Source: Oscarella lobularis
Taxonomy: Eukaryota > Porifera > Homoscleromorpha > Homosclerophorida > Oscarellidae
Assembly: GCF_947507565.1 (NCBI RefSeq)
Contig: NC_089178.1
Span: 992,001-1,056,000 of the forward strand
Reading direction: 5' to 3'
Length of the DNA: 64,000 nt
Shown here: positions 47,649-60,633 of the stretch, in pieces
How the letters are laid out: the number at the start of each line of letters is the position of its first letter
How positions within the stretch are numbered: position 1 is the stretch's first letter
Translations under genes and position numbers: made by a program
The notes under the pieces: model-generated
Told to the model about the DNA's origin: nothing
Databases searched by the model: none
What the model saw: only the letters and a program-made list of their open reading frames with translations

Positions 47649-50600
47649 TAGGTGAACCACCTCTTCACCGTCACACAAGCAATTCCCAATTGAGACAACT
47701 CGCTTTCTATAAGTTTGCTCACGTGCTGACCTGGTACCAAAAATTCATTATTAAAAATCATCTTTATAAGAAATTGACGTCACGAAACAAACACACGAAC
47801 AGGATTGAATAAAGAGCTGCTGTTGAAAAAAATAGACAGACTCTCAATCTATCGGTTCCACCGTCCCTGTTGCTTCCCATTGTCAAATGAGCGACATTTT
47901 CTGTGGTCAAGGTGAACCGTTGGAGCTCGATCTGAAACACAGGACGTGATTAGGTGAAACAAAGACGCGCAGAACAGTCTCTCACCGGAAACGTCTCCTA
48001 GCTGCTGGAGACTTACAGTGTTGGCAAAATGCTACGAGGAAAGAAAATGTCTAAAATACGCGTTGCAGAAGTCATGTTCGATGAAGACCTTAATTATCCG
48101 TTGATCATCGTCTGTTACGTTCAGCTTGGAAAGAAAACTCTCGGGGGTCTACAATCAGCAATTTGGTAACGGTACACAAATTTCCCTTCAATCTGCACCA
48201 TTTGAGATGGCCTTTCGCGCGCTTGATGTGCGGCGCTTTAGACGAGAAAACTGTTGAGGGAGAAAAAGAAAAACCGTTTAGTCTTTTACCTGCTGGGAGC
48301 TTTTGATATTCCAGGCGACGGATTGAGAATGAAGGCGTGATAAAACAGATACGTCTTCTGGGCCATCTCCAAGAATACGCTGTGAATGTGAGCAACATAC
48401 GCGGCTTCGCTCTAGATCCCAGCAAAAAATGACGCGCAAAAAATTCATTGGTCGTCTCGCCGGACACTTACTTTCCACTGCTTGTTTCGGTTAACTATGG
48501 AATCAACGAAATGTCCCTGGACAGAGATGCAAGGCCCGGGCGAAACTGCGCGGCTTGTTTACCTTATACGGTGGAGTGACGAGCATTTCTCTGTCGCAAT
48601 CGTATAATGTTACATACGGCTAGAGGAAGAAAAATATTGGCGATTTTGCGCGAATGACTCTGCTTACACGAATGGATTTGGGGACGGGATTCGAGCATTT
48701 CTTGCTGATTCCGACTAATTTGACGCGTGTTAGATCGATTAGACTGAGTTGAGTCGTCTGCCAAGCAATCACTTGTTGCCGACTCGAGAAAAAATGATCT
48801 AGTGTGACGAGAGCTAATCAAAAAGTCGCGGGAGCATACCTCGAGTGACCGGGAACGAAAAGCCAGAGCATGAGAATAACTTTTCTAACGTTTCTACCGT
48901 GAAAGAAGAACGCTAAAGAGAGACGGCGCGAAACGACGAATATCTTCTTACTCTTCCGAGGAGCCGATAATGACGACGGTGCGTCCGCTAAGAAGAGCGG
49001 CGAACAGATGAACGGCGAAAGCGCATCGAGATCGAAAGTGAAGAATTCCGCTACCTTAAAAGAATCAAAAGAGATTAGAAAGACAAAAGGAAAGGGAAAG
49101 AAAGCGGGCACCCGGTTTTTTGTCCAACTTGCTTTCGACGTGATCAGCGTAGCAGTGAAACGGAAGACTGCGACGTCTACGGAGAAACAAAATCAAGGCA
49201 CGGCACTTTTTTTCGCCTGAGGGGATTTCGCACCCCATTCCAACTCCAGGACTAAGTCCCATTAGCGGTTCGACCGTTTCTCCGTCCGTTTTCTCCGCCG
49301 CCATCAACGTCGTTTTGTCGTCGTCGTACTCTTCGACTGTGCTCTCGCTGCTTCCTCCGCCGTTTTCCCGTTGAAAATCAAAGTCCGATTTGGGTTCTTT
49401 CCACTCGATTTCTTCGCTGCTCGTGTCGCTCGGCTGCTCCGCGTCCTCGTGCTCGTTCGCGACGTTTTCCTTCGCGTCGAGATAGACGGACCTGAAATGA
49501 GCGGCATTAATATGCGAGGGAAACGCATTCGACGACGACGTCGTACCAAGGCGAGTCGCTTCGAAGATAGTCGGCGTCGAGAGAAAAACCGTCGTCGCTG
49601 CAGGAGACAAACGAGTCGAGAGAATGAGTCTGGGAGAGAAAAAAAGAGGATTGCGGTGTACTCTCGTCGAGTTTTCTGCGCGGTTCTACCGATGCTCCCA
49701 AGTCTTTTTTCAGATGATAGACGGGTCGGTCGGCGTTTCGCGCTGCGTAGCACATGCTGCACAGTCTTACGAAGTGAACAGGACGGGATGGAATAAGTCA
49801 AATAAGGTAATATCACTTCTCTGCGATACGTACCCTTCTCTGGGCTTAAAATTAAGAACAAGGCTACGGCCAATTGTCAGGAAAGCGTTGTGGGGAGCTG
49901 AAGGATAGATAAGGGACGTTTTTTCCCCCGTCCTTACGTCCAGTGCACATACCCATCATCTGGACGTCTTGTTTCTCGATAAGCAAAGTCGCTGTCGTTC
50001 GGCTGAAATGCTACAGATACGACAACCGGAACGTTAACACATTAGTGGAGAAAATTCAATTTGTACTTTGTAGATATATTCTAGCTGTCGGAGACCATCA
50101 GCTTCACCGTATTCGCACAGTTCACCGAGTGTCCTTGAAATCGAAGTAAGGAGGAGCAAAAACACCTTTCGCTCTGTCTTTCGCTTCTCACCTGAGCGGC
50201 TTTTCAAATCGTCTAGCCTGCGTGAAAGCTCCCTGAAACCCCATACAAAGTGGTCAAATATATATATTTGTGGTTTTGCTAACCTTGGGAGGACTGCAAC
50301 TAGCAGCTACGTCTACGAGTCAAACGTTGACAAGGTTAGACAAGTGTTGGCTGTAAACGTTACCTGCGTCTTGGTCAGCTGCGTTGCTCTCCGTCGCTCT
50401 GCTTTTGTCGTCCAAGTCTCGCAAAGTTTTTCTGACGGTCTCCTTTTCCTGCGGTGTAATGGAATAAGTGAATTCTCGGAAAATTCGTCGTCTTTTCAGG
50501 CAGACTAACCAATTGTGAACCAACATACTGCAAGATGGTTTCCACTTCCTTAATCGAATATTCGTTTTGTTCGAGTGCCATCTTCGCCTCAGACAATTCG

Positions 50601-51174
50601 CTTCTTCGATACTGGAAAGAAAAAATCAACGGGGGAGGAAAAAATAAGAAAGAAGAGGCCAATACGCTGAAGCCATCGTCCCAAGACGACTTGGATGAAA
50701 CTCCGCCATCAATATCATCATTCTCTTTCTCTTCTTCTTTAGACTAGAAAAAAAACTACATGTCAATCTAAGAGACTTTTGCTCGCGGTTCTACTTCACC
50801 TTCTTTTGGAGGGCACTGATGTTACGCAACTTCGCTATAAGAGATTCTATTGCAGCGGATTTATTATGTGAAATTGTCTTTTGAATTGAGGAAGAAAACC
50901 TCCTGTCTTTCTCAATCGGGTCCTGTGCGACAGCAAGTCCCGATGGAATATTCTCATGTTGCTGAATCGAAAGGATTCGGACACTCGTTGAAATTGCTTT
51001 GTCATCTCGTCAAAATTCAACATAATCTTACTGAAAAATAGGAAAGGCCTCTCTACGATCTTTCTTCAGAGATTCCGGCAGCATTCACCTGTGGTCACCA
51101 GTGACGTAGGTCATACAAAAAGGTCGCACGTAGCCTCGAGCGTGTATGTCATATAGAGTGAAATGGTGCACCTT

Positions 51175-51219
<45 letters not shown>

Positions 51220-51659
51220 ATATATCCCAAAAATCTGATTCTGCATTTTACATATGCGTGAGCTTGAATGTGATCGTCCTCTTCGGTTTGAACGACCTGC
51301 GTATCGATCGCAAATCGAAATGCCTCTCCCCTGAGTCGAATTCGAAGAAACGAAAAGTGAATTTTTTTTGGTCTACTTGGATTGGGCCTGATAATCGACT
51401 GCCATGATGCGAACGGAGAACATGTTCTTGTCGAATCCCGATCCGCCATCTTCTGGTATTGTTTTCTGACGGGAAGTATTTCAGTTCAGGATGCACTTAG
51501 TTTGTACTATACCAAAGGCTTGGGGCCTTCCTGCTCGGAAAATTCTGCTACAAGAACAAAGTCGTTCTCGAGAGGCTCGAAAAGTCGTTGCTCGGGCGAT
51601 TGGCGAAAGAGACGCGCAACTACTGCGGCCATCGAAACTACGCGCAGAAATCTACGCAT
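47649..51659 (-). CDS. SMCR8: SMCR8, DENN-family partner of C9orf72
   Basis: Many short exons spread over 4 kb. The N terminus (51632 or 51659) reads ENDFVLVAEFSEQEGPKPL and then FDKNMFSVRIMAVDYQA, matching the SMCR8 longin start. A coiled segment follows (EAKMALEQNEYSIKEVE), then an acidic linker (SVYLDAKENVANEHEDAEQ). The DENN part has FAVHLFAALLSGRTVVIIG, KVILMLWLFVPGHSR, LIDLTRVKLVGIS and PYVTLYDCDREMLVTPPYKG. The C-terminal helices include HIHSVFLEMAQKTYLFYHAF and the end QLGIACVTVKRWF. SMCR8 forms a GAP complex with C9orf72 and WDR41 that acts on Arf/Rab GTPases at lysosomes and in autophagy. The exact splice map is uncertain, especially 49900-51300. A 42-bp GA repeat is intronic. Confidence 0.8.
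51176..51217. repeat. GA dinucleotide microsatellite
   Basis: About 21 uninterrupted AG/GA units inside an apparent intron of SMCR8 (it reads as CT on the coding strand). It could serve as a long polypyrimidine tract for the following exon. Confidence 0.9.
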
Positions 51660-51709
51660 CCTGCGTAAAAGGTCAAAGTCTCGTGACGCGCGGAGACAAA
51701 AGGATAAGC
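51660..51709. promoter_or_regulatory. Bidirectional promoter region, SMCR8 / Rab32-like 1
   Basis: At most 50-77 bp separate the SMCR8 start codon (51659 or 51632 on minus) from the Rab32/38-like ATG at 51710. No TATA is present. This arrangement couples two genes of the same trafficking network. Confidence 0.45.
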
Positions 51710-52629
51710 ATGGCAAAGAAGGCGCTGCCGGCCTCGACTGAACGCGTCTACAAGATCCTCGTAATCGGTGACGGCCTCGTCGGAAAGACGTCGTTCGTAG
51801 AACGCTACGTAAACAACCGTTTCATTGCGACGTACAAAGCGACGTTGGGAGGTAGAGCAAAAAAACAAAAAACGACGAAACGCAGACATTCGATTGATTG
51901 CCGTGCCGTTCGCAGTGGACTTTAGCCAGAAGAAATTGCAACGCGGCGACGAAGGAGTACTCAAATTACAAGTAGGAGAACGTGGAGAATTAAAATTATG
52001 TCAATCAATCAACGAATGTAAATTTCAGTTGTGGGATATTATGGGGCAAGAAGAAGCACGTACGATGACGCGCGTCTACTACCGAGGCGCTGCCGGCTGT
52101 CTGGTCATGTTCGACTTGACGCAACGACAGTCCTTTGTCAGTGTAAAGAAATGGAAAGAGGATCTCGATTCCAAAGTGCGGTGGAAGGACAAGAAACTTC
52201 CTACTTTGCTAGTGGGAAATAAGGTGATATGGGAAGAAATGGGGATAAAAGAGTTTGATAGGCGAATATTCTTTAGTCTGATGTTGTGCATCGTTGTGTC
52301 ACTAAGGCTGAATTGGAGGAATGCTGTAAGGAGTTGGATTTTATTGGGTGGATTAGTACGTCTGTAAAGGACAACAGGAACGTTGCTGAAGCTGTTAGGT
52401 AATTGATAACGCGTTTATTTGAACTTTATATATGAATCTTTTGGGTCTTTCTAGTCAACTCGTTGATCACGTGATGGCTATGGATACTGGATATGAAGAG
52501 GAAGAGGAATCAAGTCAAGGTCAAGTGTTAGAAATTACTAGTAGTAACAAACGCAAAAGTTTCAGTGACAGTTCAAAAGTGGGAAGCTGTTGCTTCCGTT
52601 CACCAGTACCGTCTGAGCAAAACTGGTAG
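51710..52629 (+). CDS. Rab32/38-like small GTPase, copy 1
   Basis: Five exons (51710-51851, 51916-51971, 52029-52223, 52277-52398, 52455-52629) give 229 residues. G1 is GDGLVGKT. Switch II is WDIMGQEEARTMTRVYY, keeping Gln but replacing the usual Ala with Met. LDSKV and W-K-D/E-LDSK wording, NKSD (split by an intron) and WISTSVKDN are Rab32/38-type features. The Rab32/38/29 group controls lysosome-related organelles and, in vertebrates, recruits LRRK2. The Cys pair (GSCCFRSP) is followed by ten more residues, so the C terminus lacks a standard Rab geranylgeranylation signal. Another last exon, or loss of lipidation, would explain this. Confidence 0.85.
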
Positions 52630-53035
52630 TCTCTTACGCCCGCTTTTCTAATCAGATTGTAGCTATTTTTTACCGAAATAGAAATGGACTACGTGTTGTG
52701 ATTTAAAAATGACTGTTCCTTATGATATGTGTGTTATTAAAAAATCCTTCTAATAATGGACACTTTGGGAACTGTCAATTCAACAAGCAATCTTAAAAAC
52801 TAGTCTATAAATCTCGGCTAATATAAAAAAGCTGTGATTAGAACGCGAGAAGTTCTAAGGAATTGGAGTTTGTCTCAGTTGGGCGACTAAGACTCCTGAA
52901 TATTTCGCTGCTACTAGAAGAGGTACAGATGCCACTATGTTCAGCATGATTATAATTATTATAATTAATTAATTAATTAATTAATTAATACATGATGATG
53001 ATGTAACTAGTCACGAGGATCATTTGTGGAAAAGG
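52630..53035. other. Gap between the two Rab32/38-like genes, with TTAA repeat
   Basis: About 400 AT-rich bases, including a TTAA tetranucleotide repeat (about seven units, 52963-52989). No gene was seen. It is likely the 3' end of copy 1 plus the promoter of copy 2. Confidence 0.6.
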
Positions 53036-53930
53036 ATGGCGTCGGTGGACCGCATGTTCAAAATCTTAGTTATCGGCGACACGGGCGCCGGCAAGACAGC
53101 GTTCGTGCACCAATACGTTAACGGTCAGTATAAGGCCGTCAACAAGCAAACTGTCGGCGGTAAGCGTTTGGGGACGATCCGAATGTAGCGAGTTTCGTTC
53201 GACGTTCGTGCAGTTGCGTTTGCGCTCAAAGTCTTTCAATGGAAGGACGGCAATACGATTCGCTTACAGATGTGGGATATTGCTGGTGAGGTCTGGGGGA
53301 GCGTGTCGTAAGAGAGAGAGAGAGAGAGAGGGGGGGGGGACCCCCGTTTTTTTCTTCTACAGGCCAAGAACGATTTACGGCCATGACGCGAGTATACTAC
53401 AAAAACGCAGCCGCGTGCGTTCTTATGTTCGATGTCACGAATCGACAATCGTTTCAAAACAGTCTCAAGTGGAAACGCGATCTCGACAGCAAAGCGACGC
53501 TAACGAACGGAGATCCACTGCCGTGCATTCTGCTAGCGAACAAGGTAAGACCAGGGAAAGGAAACGCGAACGAACGAGCGAGCGAAGTTTCTTCTTCTAT
53601 CTCAGTGCGACCTTAGTCATCGGGCTCTGTCTCGCCCCGAGATCAACCAGTTTGCCCGCGAGAATCACTTCCTATGTTGGGCGGAGGTGTCGGTGAAGGA
53701 GAACTTGAATGTGACCGAGTCCATGATGTGAGTCGCGCGTTTCGCTGCTCTGAGTGTGTCCCCAATCGCGGAGTTCGCCGTCTTCTTTGCTTAGGCGTCT
53801 GGTTCATTCCGTTCTGAAAAATGAGACGGATTTGGAATCGTCGATGGCGGTCGAACCAGCGAATTTGGAAATTCGGAATGAAGATGAAAAGAAGCCCGGA
53901 AGCACATTCAAGTGTTGTCTTACTACGTAG
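53036..53930 (+). CDS. Rab32/38-like small GTPase, copy 2
   Basis: Five exons (53036-53159, 53214-53285, 53363-53544, 53606-53727, 53795-53930) give 211 residues with the same intron phases as copy 1. It reads GDTGAGKT, VAFALKVFQWKDG (closely Rab32 VDFALKV), LQMWDIAGQERFTAMTRVYYK, LKWKRDLDSK, and NKCD across an intron. The C terminus ends CCLTT, an allowed CCXXX prenylation pattern. It looks like a conventional, catalytically competent Rab32/38, whereas copy 1 has diverged in switch II and tail. An AG repeat plus G run (53312-53340) sits in intron 2. Confidence 0.9.
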
Positions 53931-53971
53931 CAAACTAAACTTTATGAAATAGAACAGTTATATAGGCAGTC

Positions 53972-53997
53972 GGGGGGGGGGGGGGGGGGGGGGGGGG
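53972..53997. repeat. 26-base poly-G tract
   Basis: An uninterrupted run of 26 G on the plus strand, 42 bp after the Rab32/38-like copy 2 stop and 90 bp beyond the PSMA5 stop. It sits in the convergent 3' region between them. It could form a G-quadruplex, or its length may be a sequencing or assembly estimate. Confidence 0.9.
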
Positions 53998-54086
53998 CAC
54001 GGTTAGATGACTTTATTTATCATAGGAAGCATGGCACGTCCTTAGCTACGAATCTAAAATGAAACGTTTTCTTTTGGTCAACTAGC

Positions 54087-55188
54087 TTAGAGTTTTTTGA
54101 TTAGGTCTTCAAGCTCGTCCTTTGTCCAAAAGTGATATTTTTGCTCAGGTTTCAATGTGGCCATCTAGAAGTGTGAGTGGTAAAAGGGCACGATTCTATG
54201 CTACCCTACCTCGACATTGCCAGAAGTGAGTTTTTCTTCCATGACTTGTTTTAGAATTTTGAGCGCAGCTTTACTTGCGTCTTCTAAGCTGGCATTCTAT
54301 ATTTATTAATATATAGGTGAAGAGAAAAAGAACCCTTTCTACATGCTAACCTGATCGTAGATTTCTTCCAGAGTGGATTGGGCTCCTTCAGAGCCAGACC
54401 CTTCATAGAGAAACAAAGGTTTATTTGAGATGAAGGCAACAGGTAAAAGGTCATCATGCCTATTGCTTTGGCTGAATACTGAGTAAACGTCCCCGACGGA
54501 TCAACATGAAATCTAGAAAGAGTTAGCGGGTAAGATTTAAAAATATTTTCTTATCCTTATTTACAATTGAGGCCCCTTCTCATCTATTCCCCCAAAAAGC
54601 AGAGCAACGCCAAAGGGACGGCTCATTGCTCCTTTGACGTCTTGGTCGCCAAACCGCATGGCCAAGTTGCCTATGGCTTGAGCCACACTTTCAACAGGCA
54701 TCGGTTCATTGTAAGTAAACCAGTGATTCTAAGAGAAAGCGAGATATGAAAGAAGAAGAAAAAAGAGAATTTATATTGACTTGCCTGCGCTTCGACTCTG
54801 GCTCTATCTATCATTGTCCTTGAGTCGGCTATAAGTCCGCTCAGGGCGCAGCCTATGTGACTATCAATTTCGACAATCTTCTCTAATCCTATTGATTCCA
54901 TCAGAGTGGACGTCGTTCTTTTTTCAACGGCGAGAACGACGCCTTCCTTCGTTTGTATTCCAATAGCTGTCGATCCGAGCTAAATTTGCCTTTGAATTTA
55001 TCCCCCCGCCATTGCATCGCTGCAAACGACGACGAACCTTGATGGCTTCGATGGCATATTCGACCTGATAGATTCGACCTTCGGGGGAATAGACATTTAC
55101 GCCTCTGTGCAGTCGACGAGTTATCGAGCAATCGGAATCAATCGTCGAAATCGAGCACACCTGTCGTATTCTGATCTGCCCATAAACA
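54087..55188 (-). CDS. PSMA5: 20S proteasome subunit alpha-5
   Basis: About seven exons from ATG at 55188 ([19 protein letters not shown]) to the stop at 54087 (DLIKKL). The alpha-type signature [19 protein letters not shown] is complete. [69 protein letters not shown] and LKQVMEEKL identify alpha-5. It is a structural subunit of the outer ring of the 20S core, with no catalytic threonine expected. It diverges from PMPCB with 72 bp between start codons. Confidence 0.93.
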
Positions 55189-55260
55189 TGATGACTCTTT
55201 TTTTCGCTGCTCTTTCTCCCTGCAACTCAAGCGCATGCGTGCGCGTCTTTTGGATTCAAG
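55189..55260. promoter_or_regulatory. Bidirectional promoter region, PSMA5 / PMPCB
   Basis: 72 bp between divergent start codons of two housekeeping genes. It is CT-rich and TATA-less and contains GCATGCGTGCGC. Confidence 0.4.
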
Positions 55261-57758
55261 ATGGCGTCGAGGCTCAGTGTACTCGGACGAAAATTAGCGG
55301 CGTTTCGGCCAACTGTGAGAAAATTTCCGCTTCAGAAAACGCTTTATAGACATTTCTACGTCTGTTTATTCGACTAGAATTTGAGGGCGCCCCCTTTGAG
55401 GTTCGCCGCGTCGACGGCCTACTCGTTTCAACAGGCAGGCGTCCAAACAAAAAAACCGCGCGCGAACATTCTCGAACTAAGACTTTAGTCTCTACTCAAC
55501 GTCCCGGAAACGAAAGTCTCGGCGCTGGACAACGGGCTTCGCGTCGCGTCGGAAAACTCGGGAATTCCAACGTGCACGGTAAGAAATCGTCGCCCGGCAG
55601 CCTAAAAAAGGGACAAGATGCCGAGCGGGACTTCAGGTCGGTCTATGGATCGACGCCGGAACTCGATACGAGACGGAATCGACGAACGGGGTCGCTCATT
55701 TCATGGAGCACATGGCTTTCAAGGGAACGACGAAACGAAGTCAGACACAGCTGGAGTTGCAGGTTGAAGCGGGGGCGTGGTTTTGGTATTGAGACTCAAC
55801 TTTTGCGCTGTAGGTGGAAAACATGGGGGCTCACTTGAATGCGTATACGTCGCGTGAGCAGACCGTCTACTTTGCCAAGTGTTTTACCAAGGATTTGCCG
55901 GAAGGTCAGTCGGATGATTCTCGCGCGTGGAGAATTATTTTTTTTTTCGAGCCTTGAATTTGCAGTGGTGAACATTTTGGCCGATATCCTTCAGAATCCC
56001 GTTCTTGGGAAGAACGAAATTGAAATTGAGCGACGAGTCATACTGAGAGAGATGCAGGCAACGATTATTTTTTAACGTTATTTTGGATTTTTTCGATGAG
56101 TGTTTTTAGGAAGTCGATACTCAGATGGAGGAAGTTGTGTTCGATCATCTCCACGCAACCGCTTTTCAAGGGACGCCGCTTAGCTGGACAATACTTGGAC
56201 CAACTGAGAACATCAATTCAATAACGCGCGAAAATCTTTCGGATTACGTGAAGACACACTATCACGCCCCAAGAATGGTTTTAGCAGCAGCTGGAGGTAG
56301 TATAAAGCTTAGAGAATCCCCTATACAGTATATGGGAAACTTCTGTAGTGTATAAAATGGGTATAATTAATTATAACCCACCCTTGCTCCCTGGTTTTTG
56401 ACCGTGGGTTTATGAGACTAATTTCAGGTGTTGATCATGACGTCTTGATGAAATTGGCTGAGAAGGAATTCGGTGGGATGCCTGGGTCACATGCTGACGT
56501 GCCAAAGTTGGAGCCATGTCGTTTTACTGGGAGCGAAGTAGGGAGGGCTGCAGTTTCTGAGACTCGATTAGACACATTTTTTTCTGTATAGATTCGCATT
56601 CGAGATGACGAAATGCCTCTGGCTCACATTGCGATGGCTGTGGAGGTGAAATTTCATTAGTCCTACACCCAACATTATTGATTGCTTTCTCATAGGGAGT
56701 TGGTTGGACTCATCCGGATTATTTGCCTCTAATGGTTGCCAATACGGTACCTCATACTACTTTAGTAGGAGTATCATTATCATTCGAATCTTTCTTTAGC
56801 TTGTGGGCCAATGGGATCGTTCCTTTGGCGCCGGGGGAAATCTGGGATCCAAGCTGGCTCAGGTATTAGATACCTTATCGGTTTTTATTAATTATATTTC
56901 TGTCTAGGATGCGGCTAAGGGGAATCTTTGCCATAGTTATCTCTCGTTTAACACGTGCTACACAGACACTGGCCTCTGGTAGATTGATGCTCAGACGCGT
57001 TACTATTTTTTTGGCATACTTTTCTTCAAGGGGAATTTACATGGTTACTGATAGGACAACGATTGATGACATGATCTTTTGCGCTCAACGCGAATGGTAT
57101 GCTTGGTATTTTTCCTTATATAGACTGATAGTCATAGAATTTGTGCTACCCAAGGCTTAGAATCTGCAACAGTGTGACCGAAGCTGAAGTGGAACGTGCT
57201 AAGAGGCAGCTCAAAACGCAGTTTCTTCTCCAACTTGATGGTAGGTTTACTTTGGAATTATCAAGTTCTTTTCTTCAGTTGTATTGCGCTAAGGCTCAAC
57301 GGCAATATGTGAAGACATAGGAAGGTATGTTCTCCTCCTTGTGACCATCTGACCTTTCGAAAGCTGACTATAGATTTAGAACTTAGTGCCGGGCACGCGT
57401 AGTTATTTTAGATTGACAAGCCGCGCTCACGCCATGTTCTTTCTTGTAGGCAATTGTTGACGTACAGCCGTAGAATTCCCCTACCTGAACTTGACATGAG
57501 GATAGAGGTAAGGCTCGAGGTTTAATTAAATGGTGAGCGTTTTTTAATTGGCGCGTTCTTGAAGCAAATTGATGCAAAAGTAGTGAAGGACGTTGCTACC
57601 CGTTATATTTATGATCAGTGTCCTGCTGTCGTTGGATTGGGTATGTTTCTAGGCATATTGTCTGCCTCATGGGTTGACATTTGTGAGTCTTAGGTCCTGT
57701 TGAGCAGCTTGCGGACTACACGCGACTGCGTGCCAACATGTATTGGACGAGGGTGTAA
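55261..57758 (+). CDS. PMPCB: Mitochondrial processing peptidase beta subunit
   Basis: About 14 exons from [17 protein letters not shown], an Arg-rich amphipathic mitochondrial presequence, to a TAA at 57758. The M16 zinc motif HxxEH is in [104 protein letters not shown] and [14 protein letters not shown] follow in order. The subunit is the catalytic half of MPP in the matrix, removing presequences from imported proteins. One early intron near 55436 may use a GC donor or a nearby weak GT. Confidence 0.93.
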
Positions 57759-58687
<929 letters not shown>

Positions 58688-59003
58688 GAGGTCACGTGAT
58701 TGTGACGACAAAACGGTTTTCGTCTTTTTTTGGGGGGGCGGGGTTTTGCGTTTCTCTCTTTCTCTCGTCTTTTCGCGTCGCTCTATTCGTTATATGTTAG
58801 GTGGATCTAGCTAGGGCAACCCCTTGTTGTTGGTAGTGGATGGTCTCTTTTCTTTCCCTCTCTATTTGTGGTGTGTACTGTTATTTGTTCGGCCGCAGGT
58901 CGCGTGCGCTTTGGTTCTTTGGTTGTTTCGTACGTGCCTTAAACTATAGGATTTCTATCTTATCTAATATGTTCAAGTCACGTGTGTATGTGTGTTCTCA
59001 GAG
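58688..59003. other. Convergent 3' region, Rho / AMT
   Basis: About 316 bp of T-rich sequence between two stop codons, with G-rich TTTTTTGGGGGGGCGGGG near 58725 and TCACGTGA/TCACGTGT cores near 58692 and 58979. It probably holds the Rho 3' UTR. No coding frame was found. Confidence 0.4.
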
Positions 59004-60535
59004 TTACGCTGGATAGTAGTACTTGGGTTCCACAAATGGCATTTTGGTGATTCTTCCCGGATAGGCTTTGTTTCGTACGCGCACTTGAACTTCTGTTCCA
59101 ATTTTTGCCTGTCCACTTTTTACGTATCCCATGGCAATGTTTTTCTTTTTTGTTGGCGAAGGACAGCCACTTGTCACCGTTCCTATTTCTTCACCCGATT
59201 GACTGAGAATAGTCACTCCCTCTATTTCAAATATTAATTAAGACGAGAAAACTCTTCTTATACTGTACCTCTTGGTGGGGGCCCTGATTCTGTTATAAGA
59301 CCTATTCGGCGTCTTCTGGGTCTACTGCCTTTCTGTAGCTGTTTCAATATTGTTTCTGAGCCTACAAATCCGCCCACTTCACGCCTGCGTTTGCCTACAC
59401 ATAATTATTGAATTATCTTGCGAGAGAAAGTGGTATTTGAGGCGGGTATACCAATACACCATGATAAGCCAGCTTCCACTGGCGTGGTTGTTTCATCGAT
59501 GTCATTTCCATAGAGACAAAGCCCTGCTTCTAATCTTAGGCTGTCGCGAGCCCCAAGACCTGCTGGTTGAACAGGATCTATGGATAGGAATTTGCGAGCC
59601 AAGTCAACCAGTCTATTCTCTGGTACAGATATCTGTAAAGTAGAGAGCATACTGACTAATGAGTTCTTTTTTAGGGGGTCTACTGGTCTCACTTCAACTC
59701 CGTCTTCTCCAGTATATCCACATCGCGTAACGCGACAGTCAGAAATGCCAAATACGGTCATCACGGCACTCGTCATAAAGGTCAATTTGCTCAGATCACT
59801 AGATACGCCTTGTGATAAAATCTCTGCCATTTTTGGCCCTTAGGAATCGTCGTTACACCGCCGCTTTTACTAACGACATTTTCTCGCTACCTTGCAAGGC
59901 CAGCAATCCTTTATCGCTCAAAATCTCCAAATCAACGTCAGCACCTTTGTTCTCCGCACGATATCTTTCCAAGTGAGTCTTCCCCAAAGAGTTATATATA
60001 ATCAAGTACACCATCACCATCACTCTTACCCGAATATGAGCCAAATCCTTATCGGCGCAGCCAGCATTGAGAACAATATAGCAATAATCATCCGCATTCG
60101 TAATAACAGCATCGTCAATAATACCCCCAGACGCATTCGTCAGGACAGTGAGCGTCCCGTGGCTTGGTGGTAAAGCAGTCAGGTCAGCGACAACGAGCTT
60201 TTCAAGAAAGGCCACGCGATCTCTACCGCGAACATTCATCTGTAGCATGTGCGACACGTCGAATAAGGACGCCGAATTGCGCGTGTGAACGTGCTCCGTG
60301 ACAATTCCGAGCTGATATTTCACGGGCATGGACCAGCCGGCAAAAGGCACCATTTTTCCACCTAACTCGAGATGCAAGTTGTGCAGAGGCGTCTGCTTTA
60401 GCTTGGACTGCAGAAGAGCATATAAAAGTGCTTATTTCTTTCTATAGCTCCTACTTGGACGTCGCTTAGGCGACGCACTAAGTTCAGCGCGCGCGGACTG
60501 AACAGTCGCGTGCCACGAAAACCAGCCAATGACAT
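59004..60535 (-). CDS. AMT: Mitochondrial aminomethyltransferase (glycine cleavage T protein)
   Basis: About seven exons from ATG at 60535. The Arg-rich N terminus ([19 protein letters not shown]) suits a mitochondrial presequence. [81 protein letters not shown] and [20 protein letters not shown] identify the T protein. It transfers the aminomethyl-derived methylene to tetrahydrofolate, releasing ammonia from the lipoylated H protein. The gene diverges from twinfilin with 98 bp between start codons. Confidence 0.93.
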
Positions 60536-60633
60536 GTCGCGAAGATCAACCAATAGTATCTCCGCAGGTTCTTTCCTTGCACGACACGCATGCGTTCGTC
60601 TCATTCGAGCGACGAAGTCACGTGGAAAGAACC
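60536..60633. promoter_or_regulatory. Bidirectional promoter region, AMT / twinfilin
   Basis: 98 bp between divergent ATGs, with GTCACGTGG (core CACGTG at 60619-60624) close to the twinfilin start. No TATA box. Confidence 0.45.
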
